Shown here: piece after piece, positions 24,217 through 33,558 of the stretch | How the letters are laid out: each line of letters starts with the position of its first letter | Position numbering within the stretch: the first letter of the stretch is position 1 | Assembly: GCF_011927905.1 (NCBI RefSeq) | Contig: NZ_JAATJL010000001.1 | Span: 1,054,001 to 1,118,000 of the forward strand | From: Arthrobacter pigmenti | GTDB lineage: Bacteria > Actinomycetota > Actinomycetes > Actinomycetales > Micrococcaceae | DNA: 64,000 nt | Direction of reading: 5' to 3' | Made by a program: the position numbers and the translations under genes | The notes under the pieces: model-generated | Seen by the model: the letters and a program-made list of their open reading frames with translations, nothing else | The model's database searches: none | What the model was told of the DNA's origin: nothing

Positions 24217-25908
24217 TCAGAAGGGTGGCGGCCGGTCGGCTTCCTTCTGTTCGGGTTCAGGGCCGTCATCGGGGCTGGCATCTTCATCGCCTCTGGTGCG
24301 CATGGCGGTGGTGAGGTTCTGGAGGATCCGGGTGGTCGGTGAGACTTCATTCCCTGCTGGTGGTGTTTCTGGTGGTGTGGTGTAGGTCCGTCCACCCGGA
24401 GAAGTCCACGACAACCCACCGCTGCTGCCGCCGCCGCTGCCCTCCGGGTGAGGTTTCGGTGTCCAGTCGGTTTGATGCTTAAGCATGTGGTGGCGTTTGC
24501 AGACCGGGTAGAGGTTGTCCTGGCTGGTGGTACCGTTCCCGGCCCAGGAGATCAGATGGTCCAGTTCGCAGCGGCTGGCCGGCCGGTTACACCCGTAGAA
24601 GGTACAGGTTTTCTCCCGCACCTGTATCCAGGTGCGGAGGTCCTCACTGGGCCGGTACCGGGTCCGGTCCAAACCCAGGACGGCCCCGGTGTAGGGGTGG
24701 GTGAGTAAGCGCAGGAACGAGGTGGCGTTACCGGCCAGTTCCCTGGCGGCTTCTGCCGGGATCGGCCCGTAACCTTCCAACTCTGCCGGTTCATCGGTGA
24801 GTCCCATCAGGGAGAACACCGGGACGGTAACCAGGATCTTCGCCGTAGAGGGAACCCGCACCCCATCACCGGCCGCACCCACAATCCGACCCTCACGTTC
24901 GGTGGATCCGTTTGGATGGCCCGCGGCAGAGCCGCCGACGGCGGCGGTAGGACCAACGCCGCAGCCCACACCGCTTCCGTCGCCGCCGCGGCCTCCAGTG
25001 ATCACGGTGCCTGGGGCGTTCAGGAGGATGTCAGCGAACACGTCGGCGCGGAGCTGGGGCAGGGTCCGCGGGTCATCGGCTGCCCGTAAACCGCGGGCGG
25101 TGGCATCAAGGGTTGTGTGAATGGCGTGTGCCTGCTCCGCCGGTAGGTACGCGCTGAGCCAGGACATTCCATCCGGGCCCGGTTCGATGAGCACGCACCG
25201 CTCGGTCTCGGCTCTGACTCGGCGGACAGTAATCGTTTCGGGATGCAGTTTTTCCCGCAACCGCCGGCACCTCGCGGTGAGCTTGGGCCGGTTCAACTCC
25301 GCCGCCGTCTCGAGGACCTTCGCCTCGAACCCCGGCACAGCCTCGGCCGGGAGGGTGCGGGACTGCTCCACGATGACCGACGCCCTGCCCGGACACAACC
25401 GGCCCTCCTCCAGGGCCTCCAGCGTCCCCGGCAACGAACCCGTCAACGCCAACGATTCGGTCACCAACCGGGACGCAGCACCCTCGGACAACTTCAACAG
25501 CGCAGCTGTCTCCGACACGGCCTCAGTGAATTGCAAATCCCGGCCCGACCACGACGAATTACCCGCATCACTGGCCGCATACACCCGGGACACCAACCGG
25601 GCACGCTGCCCCGCAGCCCACGAAATCAACCTGTCCGCCGCCCGCAACACATCTAACGCATCCGCAAGGCCTGGCCAACCCGAAGAGTCGAACGAACCAA
25701 AGGAATCCGGAAAGCCCTGCACAAATCCGAGCAGCCCATACGGAGACGCCTCCTCCACCCGAGCCCGGGCATGCTCATCAGGGAAGAAGCCACCGCCACC
25801 AGGATCCAGATTCTCCTCGAAATGCGCGCCACGCCAACCCCGGTCCGCGTCACGATACGCGTCCTCAAGGCTCGGCAACCCGCCAACGAAATCCATACCC
25901 TCACTCAA
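24217..25908 (-). CDS. DUF222 / 13E12-family protein with HNH nuclease domain
   Basis: A 563-residue protein of the actinobacterial DUF222 (13E12 repeat) family. The DUF222 region spans about 80-400, including FTEAVSETAALLKLSEGAA and LTARCRRLREKLHPETI. A Gly-rich insert follows at about 302-335. The HNH motif spans about 434-482: CTFYGCNRPASRCELDH, the middle Asn in TSQDNLYPVC, and KRHHMLKH. The tail is Gly/Pro-rich. These genes occur in many copies per genome and their function is unknown; a nuclease role is inferred from HNH. The first usable codon is TTG 25908; ATG 25896 is an alternative, and neither has a convincing ribosome site. A decayed relative lies at 26461-26515. Confidence 0.9.
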   Translation of the reverse strand: MSEGMDFVGGLPSLEDAYRDADRGWRGAHFEENLDPGGGGFFPDEHARARVEEASPYGLLGFVQGFPDSFGSFDSSGWPGLADALDVLRAADRLISWAAGQRARLVSRVYAASDAGNSSWSGRDLQFTEAVSETAALLKLSEGAASRLVTESLALTGSLPGTLEALEEGRLCPGRASVIVEQSRTLPAEAVPGFEAKVLETAAELNRPKLTARCRRLREKLHPETITVRRVRAETERCVLIEPGPDGMSWLSAYLPAEQAHAIHTTLDATARGLRAADDPRTLPQLRADVFADILLNAPGTVITGGRGGDGSGVGCGVGPTAAVGGSAAGHPNGSTEREGRIVGAAGDGVRVPSTAKILVTVPVFSLMGLTDEPAELEGYGPIPAEAARELAGNATSFLRLLTHPYTGAVLGLDRTRYRPSEDLRTWIQVREKTCTFYGCNRPASRCELDHLISWAGNGTTSQDNLYPVCKRHHMLKHQTDWTPKPHPEGSGGGSSGGLSWTSPGGRTYTTPPETPPAGNEVSPTTRILQNLTTAMRTRGDEDASPDDGPEPEQKEADRPPPF

Positions 25909-25950
25909 CCATCCGGGTCTGACAAAACCGGATCGATCAGCTTTATGAAG

Positions 25951-26433
25951 TTAGCTCAGACGCCGGATGAAGCGCCGTTCCCATCGGCCCGAGGTGCGGT
26001 CGCGCTGCAGCTCATCAGTGCGGTTCCAACCGGCATGCTCGTAGACACCGATCGCCCGGTCATTGTCATCGATCACCCACAGTTCGAGGATCGTCAGATT
26101 GAGCTCGCGCGCGAAGTGCTCGGCTTCGGACAGAAGGCGGGTTCCCAGACCCGATCCCCACGCTTCAGGGTCAACGGCGAGGTAGAAGACTTCGAGGGTC
26201 TCCTCGCGCGGTGCGAACAGGGTGAAACCCGTGGGCATCCCGCGCAGGCGGAGGACAATTAGCTTCGATCCATCGATGGCGAGCCTGCGCTGGAGGCCCG
26301 GCAGTGCGGTTTCGACGGTCGCGGGGAAGGACTCGTTATCCCGCCGCGCTGTTGCCCGGGCCCAGATTGCCGCGCACTCCGCTACCTCCCCTGGGCCCCT
26401 CGCTTGCGATACATGCACGTTGGAAGTAGTCAC
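25951..26433 (-). CDS. GNAT-family N-acetyltransferase
   Basis: A 160-residue acetyltransferase. The acetyl-CoA motif is EAWGSGLGTRLLSEAEHFA (about 92-110), preceded by the strand EVFYLAVDPEAW and followed by ELWVIDDNDRAIGVYEHAGW, the standard motif A and B arrangement. The substrate is not readable. GTG 26433 is preceded by GGAAGA. It lies between a full DUF222 gene and a DUF222 fragment on the same strand. Confidence 0.87.
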   Translation of the reverse strand: MTTSNVHVSQARGPGEVAECAAIWARATARRDNESFPATVETALPGLQRRLAIDGSKLIVLRLRGMPTGFTLFAPREETLEVFYLAVDPEAWGSGLGTRLLSEAEHFARELNLTILELWVIDDNDRAIGVYEHAGWNRTDELQRDRTSGRWERRFIRRLS

Positions 26434-26460
26434 CCGGCCATCTTCCCATCACTGGTGAGG

Positions 26461-26515
26461 GTTTCTGGGTGGAGTTTCTCCCGCAATCGAGCGCACCTCG
26501 CGGTGAGCGCGGACC
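26461..26515 (-). pseudogene. Remnant of a DUF222-family gene
   Basis: About 55 bases align without gaps to 25234-25288 inside the intact DUF222 gene, with roughly ten mismatches. The minus-strand translation LTARCARLREKLHPET matches LTARCRRLREKLHPET of the intact protein. No DUF222 sequence is recognisable on either side, so this is a fragment left by recombination or decay. Confidence 0.7.
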
Positions 26516-26589
26516 CCAGGGCCGGAACAATAGGTGGGCGGTCGGCGTGGTGACGCAGGTTGACGCTCATCCGGTATGTCATGGAATGT

Positions 26590-27456
26590 ATGTCGATCAC
26601 CTTAGCTACCCCGGACGTTGCGAATCTGGGGCAGGTACTTGAAGCCTTGCGCTCCTGGCAACACGATGGCATGCCCATACAGCTCCATCCGGGCGATATT
26701 GGATGGGCCTGGCAGATCGGTGCGTCAGCCCTGGCCGAGCGAGTCCGGATTTGGTCCCTCGATGGAAGTAACCACGCTGTCGGACTGCTGGATGGTCCAA
26801 CGCTCCTGCGATTGGCGGTCGCTCCGGAGGCCAGCGAGAATGAGGAGCTTGCCGCGCGTATTCTCACCGATGTTACTGACCCATCGCGTGGCGTCCTACC
26901 GAGCGGAACATCATCCGTTGAGGCGCGCTTCGGAACGGCATTACGATCCGGGATCCAGGATGCCGGATGGATGGGAGACGAACCCTGGACGCCCTTCGCC
27001 CGCGACCTCACCGCACCCGTGCAGGAATGCGGCATGCGCATCGAGACCGTAGGGCCGGAGCTGGCCAATGCACGAGTCCAGGTGCAGAATGCATCCTTCG
27101 ACAACTCACGCTTTAGCGAGGAGCGATGGCGCACCATGGCGAATGGCCCGGCCTACACCGATGCGCGTTGCCTGCTCGCATATAACGAACAAGGATTGGC
27201 TGTGGCAACTGCGACCGTCTGGTCCGCCGGAATCAACAGGCCCGGCCTCATCGAACCGATGGGCGTGGCGGGGAACCAGCGCGGCCACGGCTACGGGACT
27301 GCGATCACACTGGCGGCCGCCGCAGCGCTTCAGGAAATGGGATCATCGAGTGCGCTCGTGTGTGCGGAGAGCGCAAACGTGGGTGCTGTCGCTACCTACA
27401 AGGCGGCCGGATTCACCTGCCACCCGGAGGTCCACGACTTTCGCCGGAATGTATAG
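26590..27456 (+). CDS. GNAT-like acetyltransferase (two-domain)
   Basis: About 288 residues. The C-terminal half has a clear GNAT fold: IEPMGVAGNQRGHGYGTAITLAAAAAL (acetyl-CoA loop NQRGHGYGT) and ESANVGAVATYKAAGF. The N-terminal half, about 1-140, contains a weaker similar arrangement and may be a degenerate second GNAT domain. The start is uncertain: ATG 26590 (MSITLATPD), ATG 26581 and TTG 26560 are in frame and none has a strong ribosome site. Substrate unknown. Confidence 0.78.
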   Translation: MSITLATPDVANLGQVLEALRSWQHDGMPIQLHPGDIGWAWQIGASALAERVRIWSLDGSNHAVGLLDGPTLLRLAVAPEASENEELAARILTDVTDPSRGVLPSGTSSVEARFGTALRSGIQDAGWMGDEPWTPFARDLTAPVQECGMRIETVGPELANARVQVQNASFDNSRFSEERWRTMANGPAYTDARCLLAYNEQGLAVATATVWSAGINRPGLIEPMGVAGNQRGHGYGTAITLAAAAALQEMGSSSALVCAESANVGAVATYKAAGFTCHPEVHDFRRNV

Positions 27457-27570
27457 CCCGGCGCTTGCTTCCAAAGCGACCGTACGCCCGCGAGCACGGT
27501 TCCACGCAGCCCGTTCAGGGCCGTGTGATGGAATGGGTAAGGAACTGAACGCCTCGAAGGTTAGGACACC

Positions 27571-28242
27571 ATGAAGGTAGTTATCGCCGGAGCGCACGGA
27601 AAAATCGCACGTCAGTTGACCCGCCTTCTGAATGATGGTGGCCATCAGGTGACCGGTTTGATCCGTTCCGAACAACAGATCCAGGACATTCACGACGACG
27701 GCGGTACGCCCGTGGTGCTCGACCTTGAGTCGGGCACGGTGCAGGAAGTGCAGCAGCACCTTCAGGATGCGGACGCCGTCGTCTTCGCTGCCGGAGCAGG
27801 ATCGGGTAGCGGGATTGAGCGCAAGGACACCGTAGACCGGGCTGCATCCGTGAAGCTGGCCGACGCTGCCGAGGCCGCCGGCGTCGGACGATTCATCCAG
27901 GTTTCGGCCATGGGCACTGACGCCGTTCGTGACGGTCAGCGCCCTGACGGGCTCGACGACGTCTTCTACGCCTACCTGCAGGCCAAGCTTGCAGCAGAGG
28001 AAGACCTCAAAGTCCGCCGTACCCTGAGCTGGACCATCCTGCGCCCGGGCCAGCTCACCGACGACCCCGGCACCGGCCGGGTGAAATTGTCCTCGCACGC
28101 CGGACGAGGCCCAGTACCGCGCCAGGACGTCGCCGCTGTACTCAGCGCCTTGCTGGAGTCACGGCTTGGAGACCGCAGGGTGCTCGAGCTGGTAGCGGGC
28201 CCCGAATCAATCGCTGACGCGATCGCGGCCATTCCCCGCTGA
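27571..28242 (+). CDS. NAD(P)-binding atypical SDR / NmrA-like protein
   Basis: A 223-residue Rossmann-fold protein. It begins [19 protein letters not shown], a glycine motif of the atypical SDR type (G-x-x-G-x-x), and has [16 protein letters not shown] after the fourth strand, [15 protein letters not shown], and a shortened YxxxK-like YAYLQAK at about 131-137. Relatives are annotated as NAD(P)H-binding or YwnB-like reductases. A redox or regulatory role is inference. AAGG precedes ATG 27571. It is upstream of dxr with a 50-base gap. Confidence 0.86.
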   Translation: MKVVIAGAHGKIARQLTRLLNDGGHQVTGLIRSEQQIQDIHDDGGTPVVLDLESGTVQEVQQHLQDADAVVFAAGAGSGSGIERKDTVDRAASVKLADAAEAAGVGRFIQVSAMGTDAVRDGQRPDGLDDVFYAYLQAKLAAEEDLKVRRTLSWTILRPGQLTDDPGTGRVKLSSHAGRGPVPRQDVAAVLSALLESRLGDRRVLELVAGPESIADAIAAIPR

Positions 28243-28292
28243 GAAATCCGCACCAAAAAATCAAGCAAGCCGCGGTACGGAATACTGAGGGT

Positions 28293-29498
28293 ATGGAGTT
28301 CTCCCGCGTACCATCAGCCCCACGCCGCGTCGTCATCCTCGGGTCAACCGGCTCCGTGGGGGCTCAGGCGCTGGACGTCATCGCGCAGGCTCCCCACCTG
28401 TTCACGGTGGCGGGCGTTTCGGCAGGCGGCGGGAACCTGGCACTGTTGGCGAGCCAGGCGGTGGAAGCCGAAGCTCCCGTCGTTGCAGCGGCAACCGGCA
28501 CCGAACGGGAGCTTCGCGACGCCATCGCACTAGCCGCGCGGGATGCCGGCAAGTCCGGCTACCGGCCTGAAATCCTCACCGGCACCGACGCGTCGGCCAC
28601 GCTTGCCGCCTGGCCGCACGCCGACGTCGTTCTCAACGCCATCACCGGATCCATTGGGCTGGCACCCACGCTCGCCGCACTGAAGCAGGGGCATCTGCTC
28701 GCGCTGGCCAATAAGGAGTCGCTCATCGCGGGCGGCCAACTCGTGAAAGACGCCGCAGGCGAGGGGCAGATCGTGCCGGTCGACTCGGAGCATTCCGCCA
28801 TCGCCCAGGCCCTGCGCGCCGGAACACCCGACGAGGTCGAGCGACTGATCCTCACCGCGTCGGGTGGGCCGTTCCGCGGCCGCAACAGGGCAGAGATGGA
28901 GGCCGTCACTCCGGCGGAGGCGCTTGCCCACCCCACTTGGGATATGGGACTCATGGTGACAACCAACTCCGCGACCATGGTGAACAAAGCACTGGAGGTC
29001 ATTGAGGCGCATCTGCTCTTCGATGTGCCGCTGGAGCGAATCGACGTCGTCGTGCATCCGCAGTCGGTGATCCATTCCATGGTGGAGTTCATCGACGGCT
29101 CCACCCTTGCGCAGGCATCACCGCCCGACATGCGGCTGCCTATCGCCCTCGGACTGGGCTGGCCGAAACGGGTGCGCGGCGCGGCGCGCCCCTGTGACTG
29201 GAGTGCAGCGGCCTCCTGGACGTTCGAGCCACTTGATCATGAAGCGTTCCCGGCCGTCGAGCTGGCCAAGCAGGCCGCCGGTCGCGGCGGGACCCACATG
29301 GCCGTCTACAACGCCGCGAACGAGGAGGCGGTGGCTGCCTTCCACACCGGACGCATCCGATTCACCGCTATCGTTGACACGGTCAGCGCGGTGCTGGCTG
29401 AACACACCAGCGACCAGCTTCTTACCCTCCAGTCAGTGCTCGACGCCGAAGACTGGGCACGCCGCAGTGCCCGGATTCGTTGTGGTTTGCAGGACTGA
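28293..29498 (+). CDS. dxr: 1-deoxy-D-xylulose 5-phosphate reductoisomerase
   Basis: Second enzyme of the MEP isoprenoid pathway, turning DXP into MEP with NADPH. The 401-residue protein has the dinucleotide loop [14 protein letters not shown] (about 14-27), [13 protein letters not shown], and the metal-site region [11 protein letters not shown], followed by [11 protein letters not shown] and HPTWDMG. No proper ribosome site is placed before ATG 28293 (GAGGG is only two bases away); AATACT ends 6 bases upstream and could serve as a -10 for a leaderless message. It heads the conserved dxr-rseP block, with ispG 2.9 kb downstream. Confidence 0.97.
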   Translation: MEFSRVPSAPRRVVILGSTGSVGAQALDVIAQAPHLFTVAGVSAGGGNLALLASQAVEAEAPVVAAATGTERELRDAIALAARDAGKSGYRPEILTGTDASATLAAWPHADVVLNAITGSIGLAPTLAALKQGHLLALANKESLIAGGQLVKDAAGEGQIVPVDSEHSAIAQALRAGTPDEVERLILTASGGPFRGRNRAEMEAVTPAEALAHPTWDMGLMVTTNSATMVNKALEVIEAHLLFDVPLERIDVVVHPQSVIHSMVEFIDGSTLAQASPPDMRLPIALGLGWPKRVRGAARPCDWSAAASWTFEPLDHEAFPAVELAKQAAGRGGTHMAVYNAANEEAVAAFHTGRIRFTAIVDTVSAVLAEHTSDQLLTLQSVLDAEDWARRSARIRCGLQD

Positions 29499-29525
29499 AT
29501 CCCACCGCCCGAAAAGGAATCTTCG

Positions 29526-30875
29526 TTGTCCATTGTGCTCTTCCTAGCCGGCGTGATCTTCGTTGCGGTTGGCATTGCCGCATCCATCGCGCTGCACGAA
29601 GTGGGCCACCTCGTCCCCGCCAAGCTGTTCAAGGTGCGGGTCACGCAGTACATGATCGGCTTCGGCCCGACAATCTTCTCGAGACGGAAAGGCGAAACCG
29701 AGTATGGCGTGAAGGCGCTTCCGCTTGGCGGCTACGTGTCGATGGTCGGTATGTTCCCGCCGGGGAAGAACGACGACGGCGAGGGCTCCGTCCGGCAGTC
29801 CAGTACCGGCATGTTCCAGCAGCTCGCGGCGGACGCGCGGCAGGCGGCAGCGGAGCAGCTCCAGCCAGGCGACGAAGACCGGGTCTTCTACAAGTTGTCT
29901 ATCTGGAAGCGCATTGTCATCATGCTCGGTGGGCCGGTGATGAACCTGATCATCGGCATCGTCATGTTCGCGGTGCTCATCATGGGGTTCGGTTCCGCCC
30001 AGGCCACCACTACTGTCTCGGACGTTTCGCGTTGTGTGATTCCGGTCAGCCAGCAGGAGGAGACAGGCCAGACTGACTGCGCTCCGGGTGACCCGACCGC
30101 CCCTGCCTATGAAGCCGGCCTGCAGCCGGGAGACAGGATCGTGGGCTTCGACGGCCGGGAGGTCACTAGCTGGGAGCAGCTCTCGGCCTGGATCCGTGAC
30201 ACGGCGGGCCAGGAAGTGCCGATCAGTTACATCCGGGACGGCGAGACGATCACCGCGACCATCGAACCTCTGCTGACCGAACGCCCAATCCCGGATGTCG
30301 ACGGCCGCGCCAAACTGAACGAGGACGGCACTCCCGTCATGCAGGAAGTCGGCTTTGTAGGCGTGGGCCCCCAATCCGAACTTGTCCCGCAGCCGGCCTC
30401 CGAGGTCATGCCGGCGGTGGGGGACAGTCTGGTGAGGGTCACCGGCGTCGTTCTCAATCTTCCCCAGCGCGTAGCCCAGGTAGCCGAGGCAGCGTTCTCG
30501 GATGCACCGCGCGATCCAAACGGCCCGATCAGCGTGGTGGGCGTGGGCAGAATCGCGGGCGAAGTGTCCGCGATGGAGGAAATTCCGTTCGAAGCCCGTG
30601 CCGCCACCCTCGTCGGTCTGGTCGGTGGGGTGAACCTGGCACTGTTCGTGTTCAACCTGATTCCGCTCCTGCCCCTGGACGGCGGCCATGTTGCCGGTGC
30701 GCTCTGGGAGGGCTTGCGGCGTACGGTTGCCAGGGTTTTCAGGAAACCGGATCCGGGCCCTTTCGACATGGCCAAGCTCCTTCCTCTGACCTACGTTATG
30801 GTCGTTCTCCTCATGGGTATGGGCGCCCTGTTGATCTACGCCGATATCGTCAAGCCGGTCAACCTGTTCGGCTAG
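29526..30875 (+). CDS. rseP: Site-2 intramembrane metalloprotease (RseP/Rip1 family)
   Basis: Membrane-embedded M50 protease that cleaves anti-sigma factors or other membrane substrates. The zinc motif HEVGH is at 24-28 in the first TM. A central PDZ domain at about 180-265 has AGLQPGDRIVGFDG. The second zinc ligand is near residue 384 in NLIPLLPLDGGH. It is 449 residues with four main hydrophobic segments. An insert of about 40 acidic and polar residues precedes TM2, and two Cys flank an extracytoplasmic stretch before the PDZ domain. TTG 29526 has AAAAGGA upstream. Placement between dxr and ispG matches mycobacterial rip1. Confidence 0.95.
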   Translation: MSIVLFLAGVIFVAVGIAASIALHEVGHLVPAKLFKVRVTQYMIGFGPTIFSRRKGETEYGVKALPLGGYVSMVGMFPPGKNDDGEGSVRQSSTGMFQQLAADARQAAAEQLQPGDEDRVFYKLSIWKRIVIMLGGPVMNLIIGIVMFAVLIMGFGSAQATTTVSDVSRCVIPVSQQEETGQTDCAPGDPTAPAYEAGLQPGDRIVGFDGREVTSWEQLSAWIRDTAGQEVPISYIRDGETITATIEPLLTERPIPDVDGRAKLNEDGTPVMQEVGFVGVGPQSELVPQPASEVMPAVGDSLVRVTGVVLNLPQRVAQVAEAAFSDAPRDPNGPISVVGVGRIAGEVSAMEEIPFEARAATLVGLVGGVNLALFVFNLIPLLPLDGGHVAGALWEGLRRTVARVFRKPDPGPFDMAKLLPLTYVMVVLLMGMGALLIYADIVKPVNLFG

Positions 30876-30936
30876 GTTGAATTTGGATTCTCACCCTTAT
30901 TTGGTTGAATTCGAGTTATCAACCATCTAAGGTTGA
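30875..30936 (+). promoter_or_regulatory. Cluster of GGTTGA half-sites, likely operator of the SatD-like gene
   Basis: GGTTGA occurs at 30875-30880, 30903-30908 and 30931-30936, at a constant spacing of 28 bases. The inverse TCAACC at 30919-30924 makes perfect 6-base inverted repeats with both neighbours, with spacers of 10 and 6 bases. The last half-site overlaps the only ribosome-binding candidate (AAGG) of the following gene, so a bound protein would block expression. The SatD-like HTH protein itself is the obvious candidate ligand. Confidence 0.6.
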
Positions 30937-30939
30937 CAA

Positions 30940-31545
30940 ATGTACGTCCTGACGATTGACCAACGAAACAGCCGAAAGGGCCAGGACCGGATCCCGGAAC
31001 TGATTTCGGCGCTCAGCGATATCCGGACCGAAATTCCCTTCGAACGCTCGGTCGGTGATGAGGCGCAGGCTGTCCTGTCCTCCGCCGAGGGTGTCATCGA
31101 CGTGACTATGCGGTGCCTCCGGGATGGCGGGTGGTACGTGGGTGTCGGTGTCGGGGCGATTGAGCTCCCCCTTCCCGCGAGTCCTCGGGAGGGCAGGGGC
31201 GAAGCGTTTGTGGCGGCGCGGGCCGCCGTCGAACGCGCCAAGAAAGCCGCAGACCGCACACCTGTTGCTGTCGAGGGCCCATCTCCGGCGGCGGAAGCGG
31301 AGGCCGTGCTTGCCCTGATCGGACGGTTTGTGATGCACCGGTCCCAATCCGAATGGCGGATCCTGGATCTGTTGGAGCCGCAGCAGAGGGGAAGCCAGTC
31401 CGCCGTCGCCCGCGCCCTGGACATCAGCCCGCAAGCTGTGAGCAAAGCCGTGAACAGGTCCGCCTGGATCGAGGAATGGGCGGCCCGTCCGGCTGCGGCA
31501 GTATTGTTGCAGCTGGCAGATCAACCGAAAGGCCGGGGGGAATGA
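30940..31545 (+). CDS. SatD-like / MarR-like DNA-binding protein
   Basis: A 201-residue protein. The N-terminal half (YVLTIDQRNSRKGQDRIPEL) resembles the SatD family, and the C-terminal part has a clear helix-turn-helix at about 151-175, GSQSAVARALDISPQAVSKA. Upstream lies a repeated GGTTGA operator suited to autoregulation. It is followed 4 bases later by a small membrane protein gene, a pairing reminiscent of streptococcal satD-satE. The cassette sits between rseP and ispG, which are neighbours in many relatives. Function is unknown; a stress-linked regulator is inference. Confidence 0.75.
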   Translation: MYVLTIDQRNSRKGQDRIPELISALSDIRTEIPFERSVGDEAQAVLSSAEGVIDVTMRCLRDGGWYVGVGVGAIELPLPASPREGRGEAFVAARAAVERAKKAADRTPVAVEGPSPAAEAEAVLALIGRFVMHRSQSEWRILDLLEPQQRGSQSAVARALDISPQAVSKAVNRSAWIEEWAARPAAAVLLQLADQPKGRGE

Positions 31546-31549
31546 ACTG

Positions 31550-31984
31550 ATGGAGATCCTGTACGGAATTTCTGCCTTGTTCGCGGCCGGATTCCTCGGT
31601 TGGCCGATCACGCTCACAGTGCTCCGCCTCGCTAGCAGCGTCGATGAGCGTGAATCCCCGGATGATGGGACCGAGGCGTACGACGACGGTGCGCCGCCAG
31701 AATCCGAAGCCGCCACGACTGCCGCCCCAATCGGCTCACCGGACACAGCGGGCGTCCTCAGCGGAGGATTGGTGATCGGCATCCTCGAGCGGATGGCAGT
31801 GGCGCTGGCCATCCTCCTGAACGAGCCGGTGGCCATCGCCTACGTCGTCGCGATCAAAGGTCTGGGCCGGTATGCAGAGTTGAAGGAAACCCCTGCGGCG
31901 GCCGAACGGTTCATCATCGGCACCCTCACCTCGCTGCTGTGGGCCTGTGGTGTCGCCGGTCTCACAGCGGCCTACCTCCTCTGA
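31550..31984 (+). CDS. Small membrane protein paired with the SatD-like regulator
   Basis: A 144-residue protein with one N-terminal hydrophobic segment (about 3-27), a polar acidic linker (about 32-65), and two or three hydrophobic segments in the C-terminal half around GGLVIGILERMAVALAILLNE and FIIGTLTSLLWACGVAGLTA. The segment YVVAIKGLGRYAELKE between them is the most distinctive. I do not recognise a named domain and it is not obviously DUF3307. GGGGGA upstream of ATG 31550 supports the start. It probably acts together with the SatD-like protein. Confidence 0.75.
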   Translation: MEILYGISALFAAGFLGWPITLTVLRLASSVDERESPDDGTEAYDDGAPPESEAATTAAPIGSPDTAGVLSGGLVIGILERMAVALAILLNEPVAIAYVVAIKGLGRYAELKETPAAAERFIIGTLTSLLWACGVAGLTAAYLL

Positions 31985-32041
31985 TCAGGTAACGCCTACC
32001 GGCCCCGAAGTTCGCTGCGCTTCGCACCGGTCCTGAACCAC

Positions 32042-32047
32042 TAGACT
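32042..32047 (+). promoter_or_regulatory. Candidate -10 for leaderless yciI-like gene
   Basis: TAGACT ends 7 bases before ATG 32055 (spacer CAACAGC). No ribosome-binding sequence is present, so the message probably starts at the ATG. Confidence 0.5.
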
Positions 32048-32054
32048 CAACAGC

Positions 32055-32351
32055 ATGAGTGTTTTCGCAGTCGAGTACGTATACGGGGCCGAAGCCGCAG
32101 CGGCCCGGGATGAGCACCGGCCGGCGCATCGTGAATGGCTGAACGGACTGGTCAAGCAGGGGAATGTTCTGGCCTCAGGTCCCTTCGTTGACAACGCCGG
32201 CGCGCTCTTGCTGTTCGTTGCCGAGAGCGAAGCAGATTTGAATGAACTCCTGAAGCAGGACCCTTTCGCAACGGCGGGCACCATTTCCGCCGTCAAGACA
32301 ACGCAGTGGAACCCCGTTGTCGGCGTTCTCTCGGAGCACGCGGACAAATAG
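32055..32351 (+). CDS. YciI-like protein
   Basis: A 98-residue YciI-family protein (ferredoxin-like dimeric alpha-beta barrel). It shows the characteristic order FAVEYVYG, then the H-R-x-x-H region [14 protein letters not shown], the strand [15 protein letters not shown], and the closing [15 protein letters not shown]. In other bacteria such proteins are chlorohydrolase-like or of unknown function. It has a candidate leaderless promoter (TAGACT at 32042). It precedes ispG by 40 bases on the same strand, but ispG has its own strong ribosome site. Confidence 0.88.
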   Translation: MSVFAVEYVYGAEAAAARDEHRPAHREWLNGLVKQGNVLASGPFVDNAGALLLFVAESEADLNELLKQDPFATAGTISAVKTTQWNPVVGVLSEHADK

Positions 32352-32391
32352 CCGTAGTAGTACCACCAGCAACCTACCCCTGGAGGATGCA

Positions 32392-33558
32392 TTGACCTCG
32401 GTCAACCTCGGAATGCCTGCCGCACCGCCACCTACCCTCGCCCCTCGGCGGAAGACCCGCCAGATCAAGGTTGGGTCCGTGGGGGTCGGATCCGACTCAC
32501 CCATCAGCGTCCAGTCGATGACCACCACCCCGACCACCGACATCAACGCAACGCTCCAGCAGATCGCTGAGCTCACGGCGTCGGGCTGTGACATTGTCCG
32601 TGTTGCCTGTCCTTCAGCAGACGACGCCGAAGCGCTGCCTATCATCGCGAGGAAGTCGCAGATCCCGGTTATCGCGGACATCCACTTCCAGCCGAAGTAC
32701 GTCTTCGCCGCCATCGACGCCGGCTGCGCCGCAGTTCGCGTGAACCCCGGCAATATCCGCAAGTTCGATGATCAGGTGAAGGAAATTGCTGCCGCCGCGA
32801 AGGCTGCCGGCACGTCGATCCGGATCGGCGTCAACGCCGGTTCACTGGACCCCCGCCTGATGGAAAAGTACGGCAAGGCCACTCCGGAGGCGCTGGTTGA
32901 ATCCGCTGTGTGGGAAGCATCGCTGTTCGAGGAACACGACTTCCACGATTTCAAGATCTCGGTCAAGCACAACGATCCCGTGGTGATGGTCCGCGCCTAC
33001 GAGCTCCTCGCCGAACGTGGGGACTGGCCTCTGCACCTCGGTGTAACCGAAGCCGGACCGGCCTTCCAAGGGACCATCAAGTCCGCCACAGCCTTCGGTG
33101 CGTTGCTGTCCAAGGGGATCGGTGACACCATCCGCGTCTCCCTCTCCGCCCCGCCGGTCGAGGAAATCAAGGTGGGCAATCAGATCCTGCAGTCGCTCAA
33201 CCTGCGTCCGCGGAAGCTCGAGATCGTTTCCTGCCCGTCCTGCGGAAGGGCGCAGGTGGATGTCTATACCCTGGCTGAAGAGGTGACTGCCGGGCTTGAG
33301 GGCATGGAAGTGCCCCTGCGCGTCGCGGTGATGGGCTGCGTGGTGAACGGTCCCGGCGAGGCACGGGAGGCGGACCTCGGTGTGGCTTCCGGAAACGGCA
33401 AGGGGCAGATTTTCGTCAAGGGAGAGGTCATCAAGACTGTTCCTGAGGACCAGATTGTTGAGACACTCATTGAAGAAGCAATGAGGATTGCCGAGGAGAT
33501 AGGCGTTGCCGATGGCGAATCTGCTGGGTCGGGTGGCCCCGTGGTTACCGTCCGGTAA
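32392..33558 (+). CDS. ispG: 4-hydroxy-3-methylbut-2-enyl diphosphate synthase
   Basis: Iron-sulfur enzyme of the MEP pathway that makes HMBPP from MEcPP. A TIM barrel ([25 protein letters not shown]-like [20 protein letters not shown]) is followed by the 4Fe-4S domain with [12 protein letters not shown] and [12 protein letters not shown], which provides the three Cys and a Glu. I place the start at TTG 32392 because GGAGG lies 5 bases upstream and the family begins at this point; an in-frame ATG at 32317 lies inside yciI. 388 residues. Its end overlaps the next gene by about 50 bases. Confidence 0.96.
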   Translation: MTSVNLGMPAAPPPTLAPRRKTRQIKVGSVGVGSDSPISVQSMTTTPTTDINATLQQIAELTASGCDIVRVACPSADDAEALPIIARKSQIPVIADIHFQPKYVFAAIDAGCAAVRVNPGNIRKFDDQVKEIAAAAKAAGTSIRIGVNAGSLDPRLMEKYGKATPEALVESAVWEASLFEEHDFHDFKISVKHNDPVVMVRAYELLAERGDWPLHLGVTEAGPAFQGTIKSATAFGALLSKGIGDTIRVSLSAPPVEEIKVGNQILQSLNLRPRKLEIVSCPSCGRAQVDVYTLAEEVTAGLEGMEVPLRVAVMGCVVNGPGEAREADLGVASGNGKGQIFVKGEVIKTVPEDQIVETLIEEAMRIAEEIGVADGESAGSGGPVVTVR

